The notes below the pieces were generated by a model. The model was not told the DNA's origin. It saw only the letters and a list, made by a program, of their open reading frames with translations, and did no database searches. DNA of 64,000 bases. Origin: Atherix ibis. Taxonomy: Eukaryota; Arthropoda; Insecta; Diptera; Athericidae. Where the stretch lies: assembly GCA_958298945.1 (NCBI GenBank), contig CATQJD010000005.1:744001-808000 (forward strand), read 5' to 3'. Shown here in pieces: positions 1-12,084 of the stretch. Both the position numbers and the translations under genes were made by a program. Every line of letters starts with the position of its first letter. The first letter of the stretch is position 1.

Positions 1-1924
1 ATAGTATGTTTAGGAGGAATATGAAGTAGTATGTTTAAGAGGAATATGAAGTAGTATGTTTAAGAGGAATATGAAGTAGTATGTTTAAGAGGAATATGAA
101 GTAGTATGTTTGAGAGGAATATGAAGTAGTATATTTAAGAGGAATATGAAGTAGTATATTTAAGAAAAATATGAAGTAGTATGTTTAAGATGAATATGAA
201 GTAGTATGTTTAAGAGGAATATGAAGTAGTATGGTTAAGAGGAATATGAAGTAGTATGTTTAAGAGGAATATGAAGTAGTATATTTAAGAGGAATATGAA
301 GTAGTATGTTTAAGAGGAATATGAAGTAGCATGTTAAAAGGAATATGAAGTAGTATATTTAAGAGGAATATGAAGTAGTATGTTTAAGAGGAATATGAAG
401 TTGTGTATTTAAGAGGAATATGAAGTAGCATGTTTAAGAGAAATATGAAGTAGTATGTTTAAGAGGAATATGAAGTAGTATATTTAAGAGGAATATGAAA
501 TAGTATGTTTAAGACAAATATGAAGTAATATGTTTAAGAGGAATATGAAGTAGTATATTTAAGAGGAATATGAAGTAGTATGTTTAAGAGGAATATGAAG
601 TAGTATGTTTAAGAGGAATATTAAGTAGTATGTTTAAGAGGAATATGAAGTAGTATGTTTAAGAGGAATATGAAGTAGTATGTTTAAGAGGAATATGAAG
701 CATAATATTTAAGAGGAATATGAAGTAGTATGTTTAAGAGGAATATGAAGTAGTATGTTTAAGAAGAATATGAAGTAGTATGGTTAAGAGGAATATGAAG
801 TAGTATGTTTAAGAGGAATTTGAAGTAGTTCATTTAAGAGGAATATGTAGTAGTATTTTTAAGAGGAATATGAAGTAGTATGTTTAAGAGGAATATGAAG
901 TATTATGTTTAAAAGGGAATATGAAATAGTATGCTTAAGAGGAATATGAAGTAGTATGTTTAAGAGGAATATTAAATAGTATGTTTAAGAGGAATATGAA
1001 GTAGTATGTTTAAGACGAATATGAAGTAGCGTGTTTAAGAGGAATATGGAGTAGTATGTTTAAGAGAAATATGAAGTAGTATGTTTAAGAGGAATATGAA
1101 GTAGTATATTTAAGAGGAATGAAGTAGTATGTTTAAGAGGAATATGAAGTAGTTTGTTTAAGAGGAATATGAAGTAGTATATTTAAGAAGAATATGAAGT
1201 AGTATATTTAAGAGGAATATGAAGTATTATGTTTAAAAGGGAATATGAAATAGTATGCTTAAGAGGAATATGAAGTAGTATATTTAAGAGGAATATGAAG
1301 TACTATGTTAAAGAGGAATATGAAGTAGTATGTTTAAGAGGAATATGAAGTAGTATATTTAAGAGGAATAGAAAGTAGTATGTTTAAGAGGAATATGAAA
1401 TAGTGTATTTTAGAGGAATATGCAGTAGTATGTTTAAGAGAAATATGAAGTAGTATGTTTAAGAGGAATATGAAGTAGTATATTTAAGAGGAATATTAAA
1501 TAGTATGTTTAAGACAAATATGAAGTAGTATGTTTAAGAGGAGTATGAAGTAGTATGTTTAAGAGGAATATGAATTAGTATATTTAAGAGGAATATGAAG
1601 TAGTATATTTAAGAGGAATATGAAGTATTATGTTTAAGAGGAATATGAAATAGTATGTTTAAGAGGAATATGAAGTAGCATATTTAAGAGGAATATGAAG
1701 TAGTATGTTTAAGAGGAATTTGAAGTAGTATGTTTAAGAGGAATATGAAGTAGTATGTTTAAGAGGAATATGAAGTAGTATGTTTAAGAGGAATATGAAG
1801 GAGTATATTTAAGAGGAATATGAAGTAGTATGTTTAAGAGGAATATGAAGTAGTGTATTTAAGAGGAATATGAAGTAATATTTTTAAGAGGAATATGAAG
1901 TAGCATGTTTAAGAGGAATATGAA

Positions 1925-3574
1925 GTGGTATATTTAAGAGGAATATGCAGTAGTATATTTAAGGGGAATATGAAGTAGTATGTTCAAGAGGAATATGAAG
2001 TAGTATGTTTAAGAGGAATATGAAGTAGTATGTTTAAGAAGAATATGAAGTAGTATATTTAAGAGGAATATGAAGTAATATATTTAAGAGGAATATGAAG
2101 TAGTATGTTTAAGAGGAATATGAAGTAGTATGTTTAAGAGGAATATGAAATAGTATGTTTAAGAGGAATATGAAGTAGTATGTTTAAGAGGAATATGAAG
2201 TAATATGTTTAAGAGGAATATGAAGTAGTATGTGTAAGAGAAATATGAAGTAGTATGTTTAAGAGGAATATGAAGTAGTATATTTAAGAGGAATATGAAG
2301 TAGTGTGTTCAAGAGGAATATGAAGTAGTATGTTTAAGAGGAACATGAAGTAGTATGTTTAAGAGGAATATGAAGTAGGAAGTTTAAGAGGAATATGGAG
2401 TAGTATGTTTAAGAGGAATATGAAGTAGTATGTTTAAGAGGAATATGAAGTAGTATATTTAATAGAAATATGAAATAGTATGTTTAAGACAAATATGAAG
2501 TAGTATGTTTAAGAGGAATATGAAGTAGAATGCTTAAGAGGAATATGAAGTAGTATGTTTAAGAGGAATATGAAGTAGTATGTTTAAGAGGAATATGAAG
2601 TTGTATGGTTAAGAGGAATATGAAGTAGTATGTTTAAGAGGAATATGAAGTAGTATGTTTAAGAGGAATATGAAGTAGTGTATTTAAGAGGAATATGAAG
2701 TAATATGTTTAAGAGGAATATGAAGTAGCATGTTTAAGAGGAATATGAAGTGGTATATTTAAGAGGAATATGCAGTAGTATATTTAAGAGGAATATGAAG
2801 TAGTATGTTTAAGAGGAATATGAAGTAGTATGTTTAAGAGGAATATGAAGTAGTATGTTTAAGAAGAATATGAAGTGGTATATTTAAGAGGAATATGAAG
2901 TAATATATTTAAGAGGAATATGAAGTAGTATATTTAAGAGGAATATGAAGTAGTATGTTTAAGAGGAATATGAAATAGTATGTTTAAGAGGAATATGAAG
3001 TAGTATGTTTAAGAGGAATATGAAGTAATATGTTTAAGAGGAATATGAAGTAGTATGTGTAAGAGAAATATGAAGTAGTATGTTTAAGAGGAATATGAAG
3101 TAGTATATTTAAGAGGAATATGCAGTAGTGTGTTCAAGAGGAATATGAGGTAGTATGTTTAAGAGGAACATGAAGTGGTATGTTTAAGTGGAATATGAAG
3201 TAGCATGTTTAGGAGGAATATGGAGTAGTATGTTTAAGAGGAATATGAAGTAGTATGTTTAAGAGGAATATAAAGTAGTATATTTAATAGAAATATGAAA
3301 TAGTATGTTTAAGACAAATATGAAGTAGTATGTTTAAGAGGAATATGAAGTAGAATGCTTAAGAGGAATATGAAGTAGTATGTTTAAGAGGAATATGAAG
3401 TAGTATGTTTAAGAGGAATATGAAGTAGTATGGTTAAGAGGAATATGAAGTAGTATGTTTAAGAGGAATTTGAAGTAGTATATTGAAGAGGAATATGAAG
3501 TAGTATGTTTAAGAGGAATATGAAGTAGTATGTTTAAGAGGAATATGAAGTAGTATATTTAAGAGAAATATGAA
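1925..3574. repeat. 825-bp higher-order tandem duplication (33 monomers, two copies)
   Basis: Rare monomer variants recur 825 bp apart. GTGGTATATTT is at 1925 and 2750, GTAGTATGTGT at 2225 and 3050, and TAGTGTGTTC at 2301 and 3126. The copies are about 1925-2749 and 2750-3574, with scattered substitutions between them. The outer limits are approximate because the repeat is inside a repeat. Confidence 0.85.
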
Positions 3575-6500
3575 GTAGTATGTTTAAGAGGAATATGAAG
3601 TAGTATATTTAATAGGAATATGAAATAGTATGTTTAAGACAAATATGAAGTAGTATGTTTAAGAGGAATATGAAGTAGTATGTTTAAGAGGAATATGAAG
3701 TAGTATGTTTAAGAGGAATATGAAGTAGTATGGTTAAGAGGAATATGAAGTAGTATGTTTAAGAGGAATTTGAAGTAGTATATTCAAGATTAATATGAAG
3801 TAGTATGTTTAAGAGGAATATGAAGTAGTATGTTTAAGAGGAATATGAAGTAGTATATTTAAGAGAAATATGAAGTAGTATGTTTAAGAGGAATATGAAG
3901 TAGTATATTTAATAGGAATATGAAATAGTATGTTTAAGACAAATATGAAGTAGTATGTTTAAGAGGAATATGAAGTAGAATGTTTAAGAGGAATATGAAG
4001 TAGTATGTTTAAGAGGAATATGAAGTAGTATGTTTAAGAGGAATATGAAGTAGTATGTTTAAGAGGAATATGAAGTAGTATATTTAAGAGGAATATGAAG
4101 TAGTATGTTTAAGAGGAATATGAAGTAGTGTATTTAAGAGGAATACGAAGTAGTATGTTTAAGAGGAATATGAAGTAGTATGTTTAAGAGGAATATGAAG
4201 TAGTATGGTTAAGAGGAATATGAAGAAGTATGTTTAAGAGGAGTATGAAGTAGTATGTTTAAAAGGAATATGAAGTAGTATGTTTAAGAGGAATATGAAG
4301 TAGTATGTTTAAGAGGAATATGAAGTAGTATGTTTAAGAGGAATATGAAGTAGTATGTTTAAGAGGAATATGAAGTAGTATGTTTAAGAGGAATATGAAG
4401 TAGTATGTTTGAGAGGAATATGAAGTAGTATGTTGAAGAGGAATATGAAGTAGTATATTTAAGAAGAATATGAAGTAGTATGTTTAAGAGGAATATGAAG
4501 TAGTATGTTTAAGAGAAATATGAAGTAGTATGGTTAAGAGGAATATGAAGAAGTATGTTTAAGAGGAGTATGAAGTAGTATGTTTAAAAGGAATATGAAG
4601 TAGTATATTTAAGAGGAATATGAAGTAGTATGTTTAAGAGGAATATGAAGTAGTGTATTTAGGAGGAATATGAAGTAGCATGTTTAAGAGAAATATGAAG
4701 TAGTATGTTTAAGAGGAATATGAAGTAGTATATTTAAGAGGAATATAAAATAGTATGTTTAAGACAAATATGAAGTTGTATGTTTAAGAAGAATATGAAG
4801 TAGTATATTTAAGAGGAATATGAAGTAGTATGTTTAAGAGGAATATGAAGTAGTATGTTTAAGAGGAATATTAAGTAGTATGTTTAAGAGGAATATGAAG
4901 TAGTATGTTTAAGAGGAATATGAAGTAGCTTGTTTAAGAGGAATATGAAGTAGTATGTTTAAGAGAAATATGAAGTAGTATGTTTAAGAGGAATATGAAG
5001 TAGTATATTTAAGAGGAATATGAAATAGTTTGTTTAAGACAAACATGAAGTAGTATGTTTAAGAGGAATATGACGTAGTTTGTTTAAGAGGAATATGAAG
5101 TAGTATATTTAAGAAGAATATGAAGTAGTATATTTAAGAGGAATATGAAGTATTATGTTTAAAAGGGAATATGAAATAGTATGTTTAAGAGGAATATGAA
5201 GTAGTATATTTAAGAGGAATATGAAGTAGTATGTTAAAGAGGAATATGAAGTAGTATGTTTAAGAGCAATATGAAGTAGTATATTTAAGAGGAATATAAA
5301 GTAGTATGTTTAAGAGGAATATAAAGTAGTGTATTTTAGAGGAATATGAAGTAGTATGTTTAAGAGAAATATGAAGTAGTATGTTTAAGAGGAATATGAA
5401 GTAGTATATTTAAGAGGAATATGAAATAGTATGTTTAAGACGAATATGAAGTAGTATGTTTAAGATGAGTATGAAGTAGTATGTTTAAGAGGAATATGAA
5501 GTAGTATATTTAAGAGGAATATGAAGTAGTATATTTAAGAGGAATATGAAGTATTATGTTTAAGAGGAATATGAAGTAGTATGTTTAAGAGGAATATGAA
5601 GTAGTATGTTTAAGAGGAATATGAAGTAGTGTATTTAAGAGGAATATGAAGTAATATGTTTAAGAGGAATATGAAGTAGTATGTTTAAGAGGAATATGAA
5701 GTGGGATATTTAAGAGGAATATGCAGTAGTATATTTAGGAGGAATATGAAGTATTATGTTTAAGAGGAATATGAAGTAGTATGTTTAAGAGGAATATGAA
5801 ATAGTACGTTTAAGAGGAATATGAAGTAGTATGTTTAAGCGGAATATGAAGTAGTATATTTAAGAGGAATATGAAGTAGTATGTTTAAGAGGAATATTAA
5901 GTAGTATGTTTAAGAGGAATATGAAGTAGTACGTTTAAAATGAATATGAAGTAGTATGGTTAAGAGGAATATGAAGTAGTATGTTTAAGAGGAATTTGAA
6001 GTAGTATATTTAAGAGGAATATGAAGTTTTATGTTTAAGAGGAATATGAAGTAGTATGTTTAAGAGGAATATGAAGTTGTATATTTAAGAGGAATGTGAA
6101 GTAGTACGTTTAAGAGGAATATGAAGTAGTATGTTTAAGAGGATTATGAAGTAGTATGTTTAAGAGGAATATGAAGTAGTATGTTTAAGAGGAATATGAA
6201 GTAGTATATTTAAGAGGAATATGAAGTAGTATGTTTAAGAGAAATATAAAGTAGTAGTATGTTTAAGAGGAATATGAAGTAGTATATTTAAGAGGAATAT
6301 GAAGTAGTATGTTTAAGAGGAATATGAAGTAGTATGTTTAAGAGGAATATTAAGAAGTATGTTTAAGAGGAATATGAAGTAGTATGTTTAAGAGGAATAC
6401 GAAATAGTATTTTTAAGAGGAATATGAAGTAGTATATTTAAGAGGAATATGAAGTAGTATGTTTAAGAGAAATATGAAGTAGTATGTTTAAGAGGAAAAT

Positions 6501-9500
6501 GAAGAAGTATGGTTAAGAGGAATATGAAGTAGTATGTTTAAGAGGAATTTGAAGTAGTATATTTAAGAGGAATATGAAGAAGTATGGTTAAGAGGAATAT
6601 GAAGTAGTATGTTTAAGAGGAATATGAAGTAGTATATTTAAGAAGAATATGAAGTAGTATATTTAAGAGGAATATGAAGTAGTATGTTTAAGAGGGATAT
6701 GAATTAGTATGTTTAAGAGGAATATGAAATAGTATGTTTAAGAGGAGTATGAAGTAGTATGTTTAAGAGGAATATGAAGTAGTATGTTTAAGAGGAATAT
6801 GAAGTAGTATGTTTAAGAGGAATATGAAGTAGTATGTTTAAGAGGAATATGAAGTAGTATGTTTAAGAGGAATATGAAGTAGTATGTTTAAGAGGAATAT
6901 GAAGTAGTATGTTTAAGAGGAATTTGAAGTAGTTCATTTAAGAGGGATATGAAGTAGTATGTTTAAGAGGAATATGAACTAATATGTTTAAGAGGAATAT
7001 GAAATAGTATATTTAAGAGGAATATGAAGTAGTATGTTTGAGAGGAATATCAAGTAGCTTGTTTAAGAGGAATATGAAGTAGTATGTTTAAGAGAAATAT
7101 GAAGTAGTATGTTTAAGAGGAATATGAAGTAGTATATTTAAGAGGAATATGAAATAGTTTGTTTAAGACAAACATGAAGTAGTATGTTTAAGAGGAATAT
7201 GAAGTAGTTTGTTTAAGAGGAATATGAAGTAGTATATTTAAGAAGAATATGAAGTATTATGTTTAAGAGGAATATGAAATAGTATGTTTAAGAGGAATAT
7301 GAAGTAGTATGTTTAAGAGCAATATGAAGTAGTATATTTAAGAGGAATATAAAGTAGTATGTTTAAGAGGAATATGAAGTAGTGTATTTTAGAGGAATAT
7401 GAAGTAGTATGTTTAAGAGAAATATGAAGTAGTATGTTTAAGAGGAATATGAAGTAATATATTTAAGAGGAATATGAAATAGTATGCTTAAGACGAATAT
7501 GAAGTAGTATGTTTAAGAGGAGTATGAAGTAGTATGTTTAAGAGGAATATGAAGTAGTATATTTAAGAAGAATATGAAGTAGTATATTTAAGAGGAATAT
7601 GAAGTAGTATGTTTAAGAGGGATATGAATTAGTATGTTTAAGAGGAATATGAAGTAGTATGTTTAAGAGGAATATGAAGTAGTATGTTTAAGAGGAATAT
7701 GAAGTAGTATATATAAGAGGAATATGATGTAGTATGTTTAAGAGGAATATGAAGTAGTGTATTGAAGAGGAATATGAAGTAGTATGTTTAAGAGGAACAT
7801 GAAGTAGTATGTTTAAGAGGAATATGAAGTAGTATATTTAATAGGAATATGAAGTAGTATATTTAAGAGGAATATGAAGTAGTATGTTTAAGAGGAATAT
7901 GAAGTAGTATGTTTAAGAGGAATATGAAATAGTATGTTTACGAGGAATATGAAATAGTATGTTTAAGAGGAATATGAAGTAGTATGTTTAAGAGGAATAT
8001 GAAGTAGTATGTTTAAGAGGAATATGAAATAGTATGTTTAAGAGGAATATGAAATAGTATGTTTAAGAGGAATATGAAGTAGTATGTATAAAAGGAATAT
8101 GAAGTAGTATATTTAAGAGGAATATGAAGTAGTATATTTAAGAGGAATATGAAGTATTATGTTTAAGAGGAATATGAAATAGTATGTTTAAGAGGAATAT
8201 GAAGTAGTATATTTAAGAGGAATATGAAGTAGTATGTTAAAGAGGAATATGAAGTAGTATGTTTAAGACAAATATGAAGCAGTATGTTTAAGAGGAATAT
8301 GAAGTAGTATGTTTAAGAGGAATATGAAGTAGTATATTTAAGAGGAATATGAAGAAGTATGTTTAAGAGGAATATGAAGTAGTGTATTTAGAGAAATATG
8401 AAGTAGTATGTTTAAGAGGAATATGAAGTAGTATGTTTAAGAGGAATATGAAGTAGTATATTTAGAGGAATATGAAGTAATATATTTAAGAGGAATATGA
8501 AGTATTATGTTTAAGACGAATATGAAATAGTATGTTTAAGAAGATTATGAAGTAGTATATTTAAGAGGAATATGAGGTAGTATGTTTAAGAGGAATATGA
8601 AGTAGTATGTTTAAGAGGAATATGAAGTAGTATGTTTAAGAAGAATATGAAGTAGTATGTTTAAGAGGAATATGAAGTAGTATGTTTAAGAGGAATATGA
8701 AGTAGTATTTTTAAGAGGAATATGAAGTAGTTTGTTTAAGAGGAATATGAAGTAGTATGTTTAAGAGGAATATGAAGTAGTATGTTTAAGAGGAACATGA
8801 AGTAGTATGTTTAAGAGGAATACGAAGTAGTATATTTAAGAGGAATATGAAATAGTATGTTTAAGAGGAATATGAAGTAGTATGTTTAAGAGGAATATGA
8901 AGTAGTATGTTTAAGAGGAATATGAAGTAGTATGTTTAAGAGGAATATGAAGTTGTTTGTTTAAGAGGAATATGAAGTAGTATGTTTAAGAGGAATATGA
9001 AGTAGTATATTTAAGAGGAATATGAAGTATTATGTTTAAGAGGAATATGAAATAGTATGTTTAAGAGGAATATGAAGTAGTATTTTTAAGAGGAATATGA
9101 AGTAGTATGTTTAAGAGGAATATGAAGTAGTATGTTTAAGAGGAATATGAAGTAGTATGTTTAAGAGGAATATGAAGTAGTATGTTTAAGAGGAATATGA
9201 AGTAGCATATTTAAGAGGAATATGAAGTAGTATGTTTAAGAAGAATATGAAGTAGTGTATTTAAGAGGAATATGAAGTAGTATGTTTAAGAGGAATATGA
9301 ACTAGTATGTTTGAGAGGAATATGAAGTAGTATATTTAAAGAGGAATATGAAATAGTATCTTTAAGAGGAATATGAAGTATGAGGTTTAAGAGGAATATG
9401 AAATAGTATGTTTAAGAGGAATATGAAGTAGTATATTTAAGAGGAATATGAAGTAGTATATTTAAGAGGAATATGAAGTAGTACGTTTAAGAGGATTATG

Positions 9501-9850
9501 AAGTAGTGTATTTAAGAAGAATATGAAGTAGTATGTTTAAGAGGAATATGAAGTTGTATGTTTAAGAGGAATATGAAGTAGTATATTTAAGAGGAACATG
9601 AAGTAGTATAATTAAGAGGAATATGAAGTACTATGTTGAAGAGGAATATGAAATAGTATGTCGAAGAGGAATATGAAATAGTATGTTTAAGAGGAATATG
9701 AAATAGTATGTATAAGAGGAATATGAAGTAGTATGTTTAAGAGGAATATGAAGTAGTATGTTTAAGAGGAATATGAAGTAGTATGTTTAAGTGGAATATG
9801 AAGTAGTATGTTTCAGAGGAATATGAAGTAGTATGTATAAGAGGAATATG

Positions 9851-9868
9851 AAGTAGTATATTTAAGAG
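9851..9868. repeat. Left target-site duplication of the non-LTR element
   Basis: The last 18 satellite bases before the element, AAGTAGTATATTTAAGAG, reappear directly after its A-run at 15290/15291-15307. Without duplication the satellite would resume at GAACATG, so the array phase is repeated by 17-18 bp. This is the expected product of target-primed reverse transcription. One A is ambiguous because it merges with the A-run. Confidence 0.93.
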
Positions 9869-10004
9869 TCCGTTCAGGATAGTCGAGTTGATCGCACGTA
9901 TAATTTCTGTGCGATAACATTTGTTAATGATTGTAAATGATCGATTAAAGTAGTGTTTATTAATATAACGAGGTTGAGTTTGATTTAGTTAATTATTAAT
10001 GAAC

Positions 10005-10035
10005 AATATTAAATATTTATTGAATATTTAATATT
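10005..10035. repeat. Perfect 13-bp inverted repeat, AT-only stem
   Basis: AATATTAAATATT at 10005-10017 is followed by a 5-base loop (TATTG) and its exact reverse complement at 10023-10035. It could form a hairpin in RNA or a cruciform in DNA. In such an AT-rich tract chance is possible, and no function is claimed. Confidence 0.8.
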
Positions 10036-10290
10036 TAATAATATTAAATAATAAAATTAATAATAGTAAACAATCGCAACGAAGTGGAAATTATTATCAG
10101 TGTAAATTTTAGTTATAAAACAAAGAGATTCTGAGAGGTGTTTGTGCGCGCTTCTGACCAATTGTGTTGGTGTCAGTGACTGTGCATTTCTTTGTTTGGA
10201 TTTCGGCCTGGAACAAAGAAACTTATTTGTTGGTTGGGCTGGAACAAAGAAACCTATTCTAAAAATTATCATTGGATAATCATCAATTCA

Positions 10291-10460
10291 GTTTTACTAC
10301 TTTTAAATTTTACTATATTATTTTATTTTATGATCAATTCTAAATCAATGATACTATTTTATTTTATTTTATTTTATGATCAATTTTAATTTTAATTTTA
10401 TTACTTTATCTTATTTTATTTTATTTTTCTATTTTATTTTATTTATTTTATATTTATTGC
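10291..10460. repeat. Low-complexity TTTTA-rich tract
   Basis: The + strand has repeated TTTTA/TTTTAT runs. TATTTTATTTTATGATCAAT occurs in two near-identical places (about 10318 and 10363), suggesting slippage or a local duplication. The tract lies within the element's 5'UTR. Confidence 0.85.
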
Positions 10461-10643
10461 TTATTCATATAAATATATGAATGAGCAATGAATGATATTT
10501 GATATCTAACGTAAGGCAAAGAATAAAGAAATACACATATCGATTTTGTTGTATGAACGGCAGACATTTATTTTACTCTATTTTATTTTGTTTTACCTTT
10601 TTTTTCATTTTATTATATTTAATATATAAAAGAAAATACAAAA

Positions 10644-10680
10644 ACATACACACATACACACATACACACATGTACACATG
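10644..10680. repeat. ACACAT microsatellite running into the ORF1 start
   Basis: A run of ACATACACAC-type repeats ends in CACATGTACACATGAAT, so the ATG of ORF1 (10678) lies within the last repeat. Some R1-clade families (Waldo) insert next to ACAY repeats. Here the repeat is internal to the element, so it is not a target site. Confidence 0.8.
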
Positions 10681-12084
10681 AATCCAAACCTCATAGTTTC
10701 AGGTCGGGGGTTGATACCACCCGTCCACCCACATAAGAGCGGCAGTGAAGGAGATCTTCCCAACATGGGACTTCGCCTCGAGACAGCGCAGTACATGAAG
10801 ATGGGCTGTCTTATAAAAAAGTTCATGGAATTCGTTGGTCCAAAGAACAACGTCCATAAGGAGATAAAACAAATGGTAGCCAGCATACAAACTTTGTTTT
10901 ATAGACTTGGAGTGGAATTACAAACCGTTTCCAACGAAACGCAAACCTCTCCGACTGTACAAAAAAGCTGGGCGCAGGTGTGCGGAACACCAGATAATGC
11001 GCAAGGGAGCCAGAATGGATCCAACAGAAACAAGAGGAAGGCCCCGCCTTCACCTAATAGCCAACTCCGGAAGGTGAAACAAGCACAGAGGCGCCGAAAC
11101 ACTGTGCAAATGACGCCCACAAAAACAAACCGTATGGGAGGGGAAACCAGTAAGACCAACACCGGGAGGGAGGATATACCTCCACAAACAACTTCTGATC
11201 CGGAGCGCAATCAGCAGAAACAGTCAGAGAAGACTGCAGGTGTAGTTTCTGACGGACAACAATGGAAGCAAGCTAGCGGGAGAAAGAAGAAGAAAAATAA
11301 ATCCCCGGCAAAAGCTCTAAGGAAACCATTACCGCCGAACGCATTAGTGGTCCACAAGGCGCAAGAGGAGACGACGTACGCCGACATAATAAAGAAGGTG
11401 AAGGCAGACCCCGCCTTGAAAGACATCGGGGAGAAAGTCAAAAAAATCAGACGGACGGCAGGAGGCAATCTGCTGATTATGTTTGGGAAAACTGAAGAGA
11501 ATGAACTGGAGACCTACCGGGCGACCATTAGGGAGTCACTCAAGGAGGAAGAGACAGTAGAGATGAGGATTCCGGAGTCGGAAATAGAAGTCAGGGACCT
11601 GGACGAATAGGCAACTAAAGAAGAAGTAGTTAAACTACTAAAACACCATATCCCAGACCTGAAGGACCTCACCACCGATGCGGTGAAAGCCCTGAGGAAA
11701 AGCTGGGCCACGACGCAGATCGCGGTGGTCTGCCTGCCGGCCGTACATGCAAGGAAAGCGGCGATGCTCGGTAAAATCAGAGTAGGCTGGGGCACAGTGC
11801 GCATCCGGGAGAAAATATCGCCATGCAGATGCTTCAAGTGCTGGCATTTTGGCCACAAAGCTCTTGATTGCAGGAAGAGAGTGGACCGCAGCAGGACCTG
11901 CTATAGATGCGGACAAGAAGGGCACAACGCACCAACTTGCAAAGAGCCTCCCAGCTGCATCCTCTGCAGGGAGAAGGACCCAAAGAGTGACTGTAACCAT
12001 ACAGCCGGTGGATGGAAATGCCCCATCTTCCAAAATGCCAGAAGAGCTATCCAGAGTGCAGAAAATGAGAGTGCTACAACTTAA
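10678..12084 (+). pseudogene. ORF1 (Gag-like nucleic-acid-binding protein), interrupted by in-frame TAG
   Basis: From ATG 10678 the frame is open for 310 codons to TAG at 11608-11610 (codon 311). It then stays open in the same frame to TAA 12082-12084, giving 467 sense codons in all. Codons about 110-230 are hydrophilic and Lys/Arg-rich. Three zinc knuckles lie beyond the TAG: CX2CX4HX4C at codons 385-398 and 408-421, then Cys427, Cys430, His441 and Cys448. Three C-terminal knuckles are the known layout of R1/I-type ORF1 proteins, which bind element RNA in the ribonucleoprotein. Because the knuckles lie after the stop, the simplest reading is one gene broken by a nonsense substitution. The 310-residue product alone would lack them. 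Stop-codon readthrough is possible but nothing seen here supports it. The N-terminus is tentative: the ATG follows a microsatellite and I cannot check it against relatives. Confidence 0.88.

Larger units (their letters stand above)
1..9868. repeat. 25-bp satellite array, left block
   Basis: This block is head-to-tail copies of a 25-bp monomer with the core TTTAAGAGGAATATGAAG preceded by TAGTATG. The consensus reads 10 A, 8 T, 7 G and no C on this strand. The commonest variant changes TATGTTT to TATATTT. Others include GTGTATTT, TATGGTT, AAGACAAAT, TAAGAGAAAT and GAAATAGT. Monomers of abnormal length mark places in the block: a 2-bp deletion near 1120, a 3-bp insertion (GTAGTAGTATG) at 6251, and 1-bp deletions near 8390 and 8463. 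No reading frame survives because 25 is not a multiple of 3 and TAG/TAA recur. No gene is visible anywhere in these 9.9 kb. The array continues beyond the left edge of the window. Confidence 0.98.
9869..10677 (+). other. 5' untranslated region of the non-LTR element
   Basis: This is unique sequence between the satellite junction and the ORF1 ATG. It is far more AT-rich than the ORFs that follow. It holds a perfect 13-bp inverted repeat (10005-10035), a 15-bp direct repeat CTGGAACAAAGAAAC at 10208 and 10239 (31 bp apart), a T-rich low-complexity tract and a CA-type microsatellite. Non-LTR elements usually carry an internal promoter in this region, but I see no convincing core promoter motif. 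Short open frames here (for example 10192-10389 and 10499-10681) are low-complexity T-rich translations and are not called. Confidence 0.75.

Noticed and set aside
1..9868. CRISPR-like regular repeats
   Set aside because: Monomers abut with no unique spacers and the context is eukaryotic. This is satellite DNA.
10192..10681. Short + strand open frames of 60-65 codons in the 5'UTR
   Set aside because: They translate T-rich low-complexity sequence into Phe/Leu/Tyr runs and show no start context or similarity.
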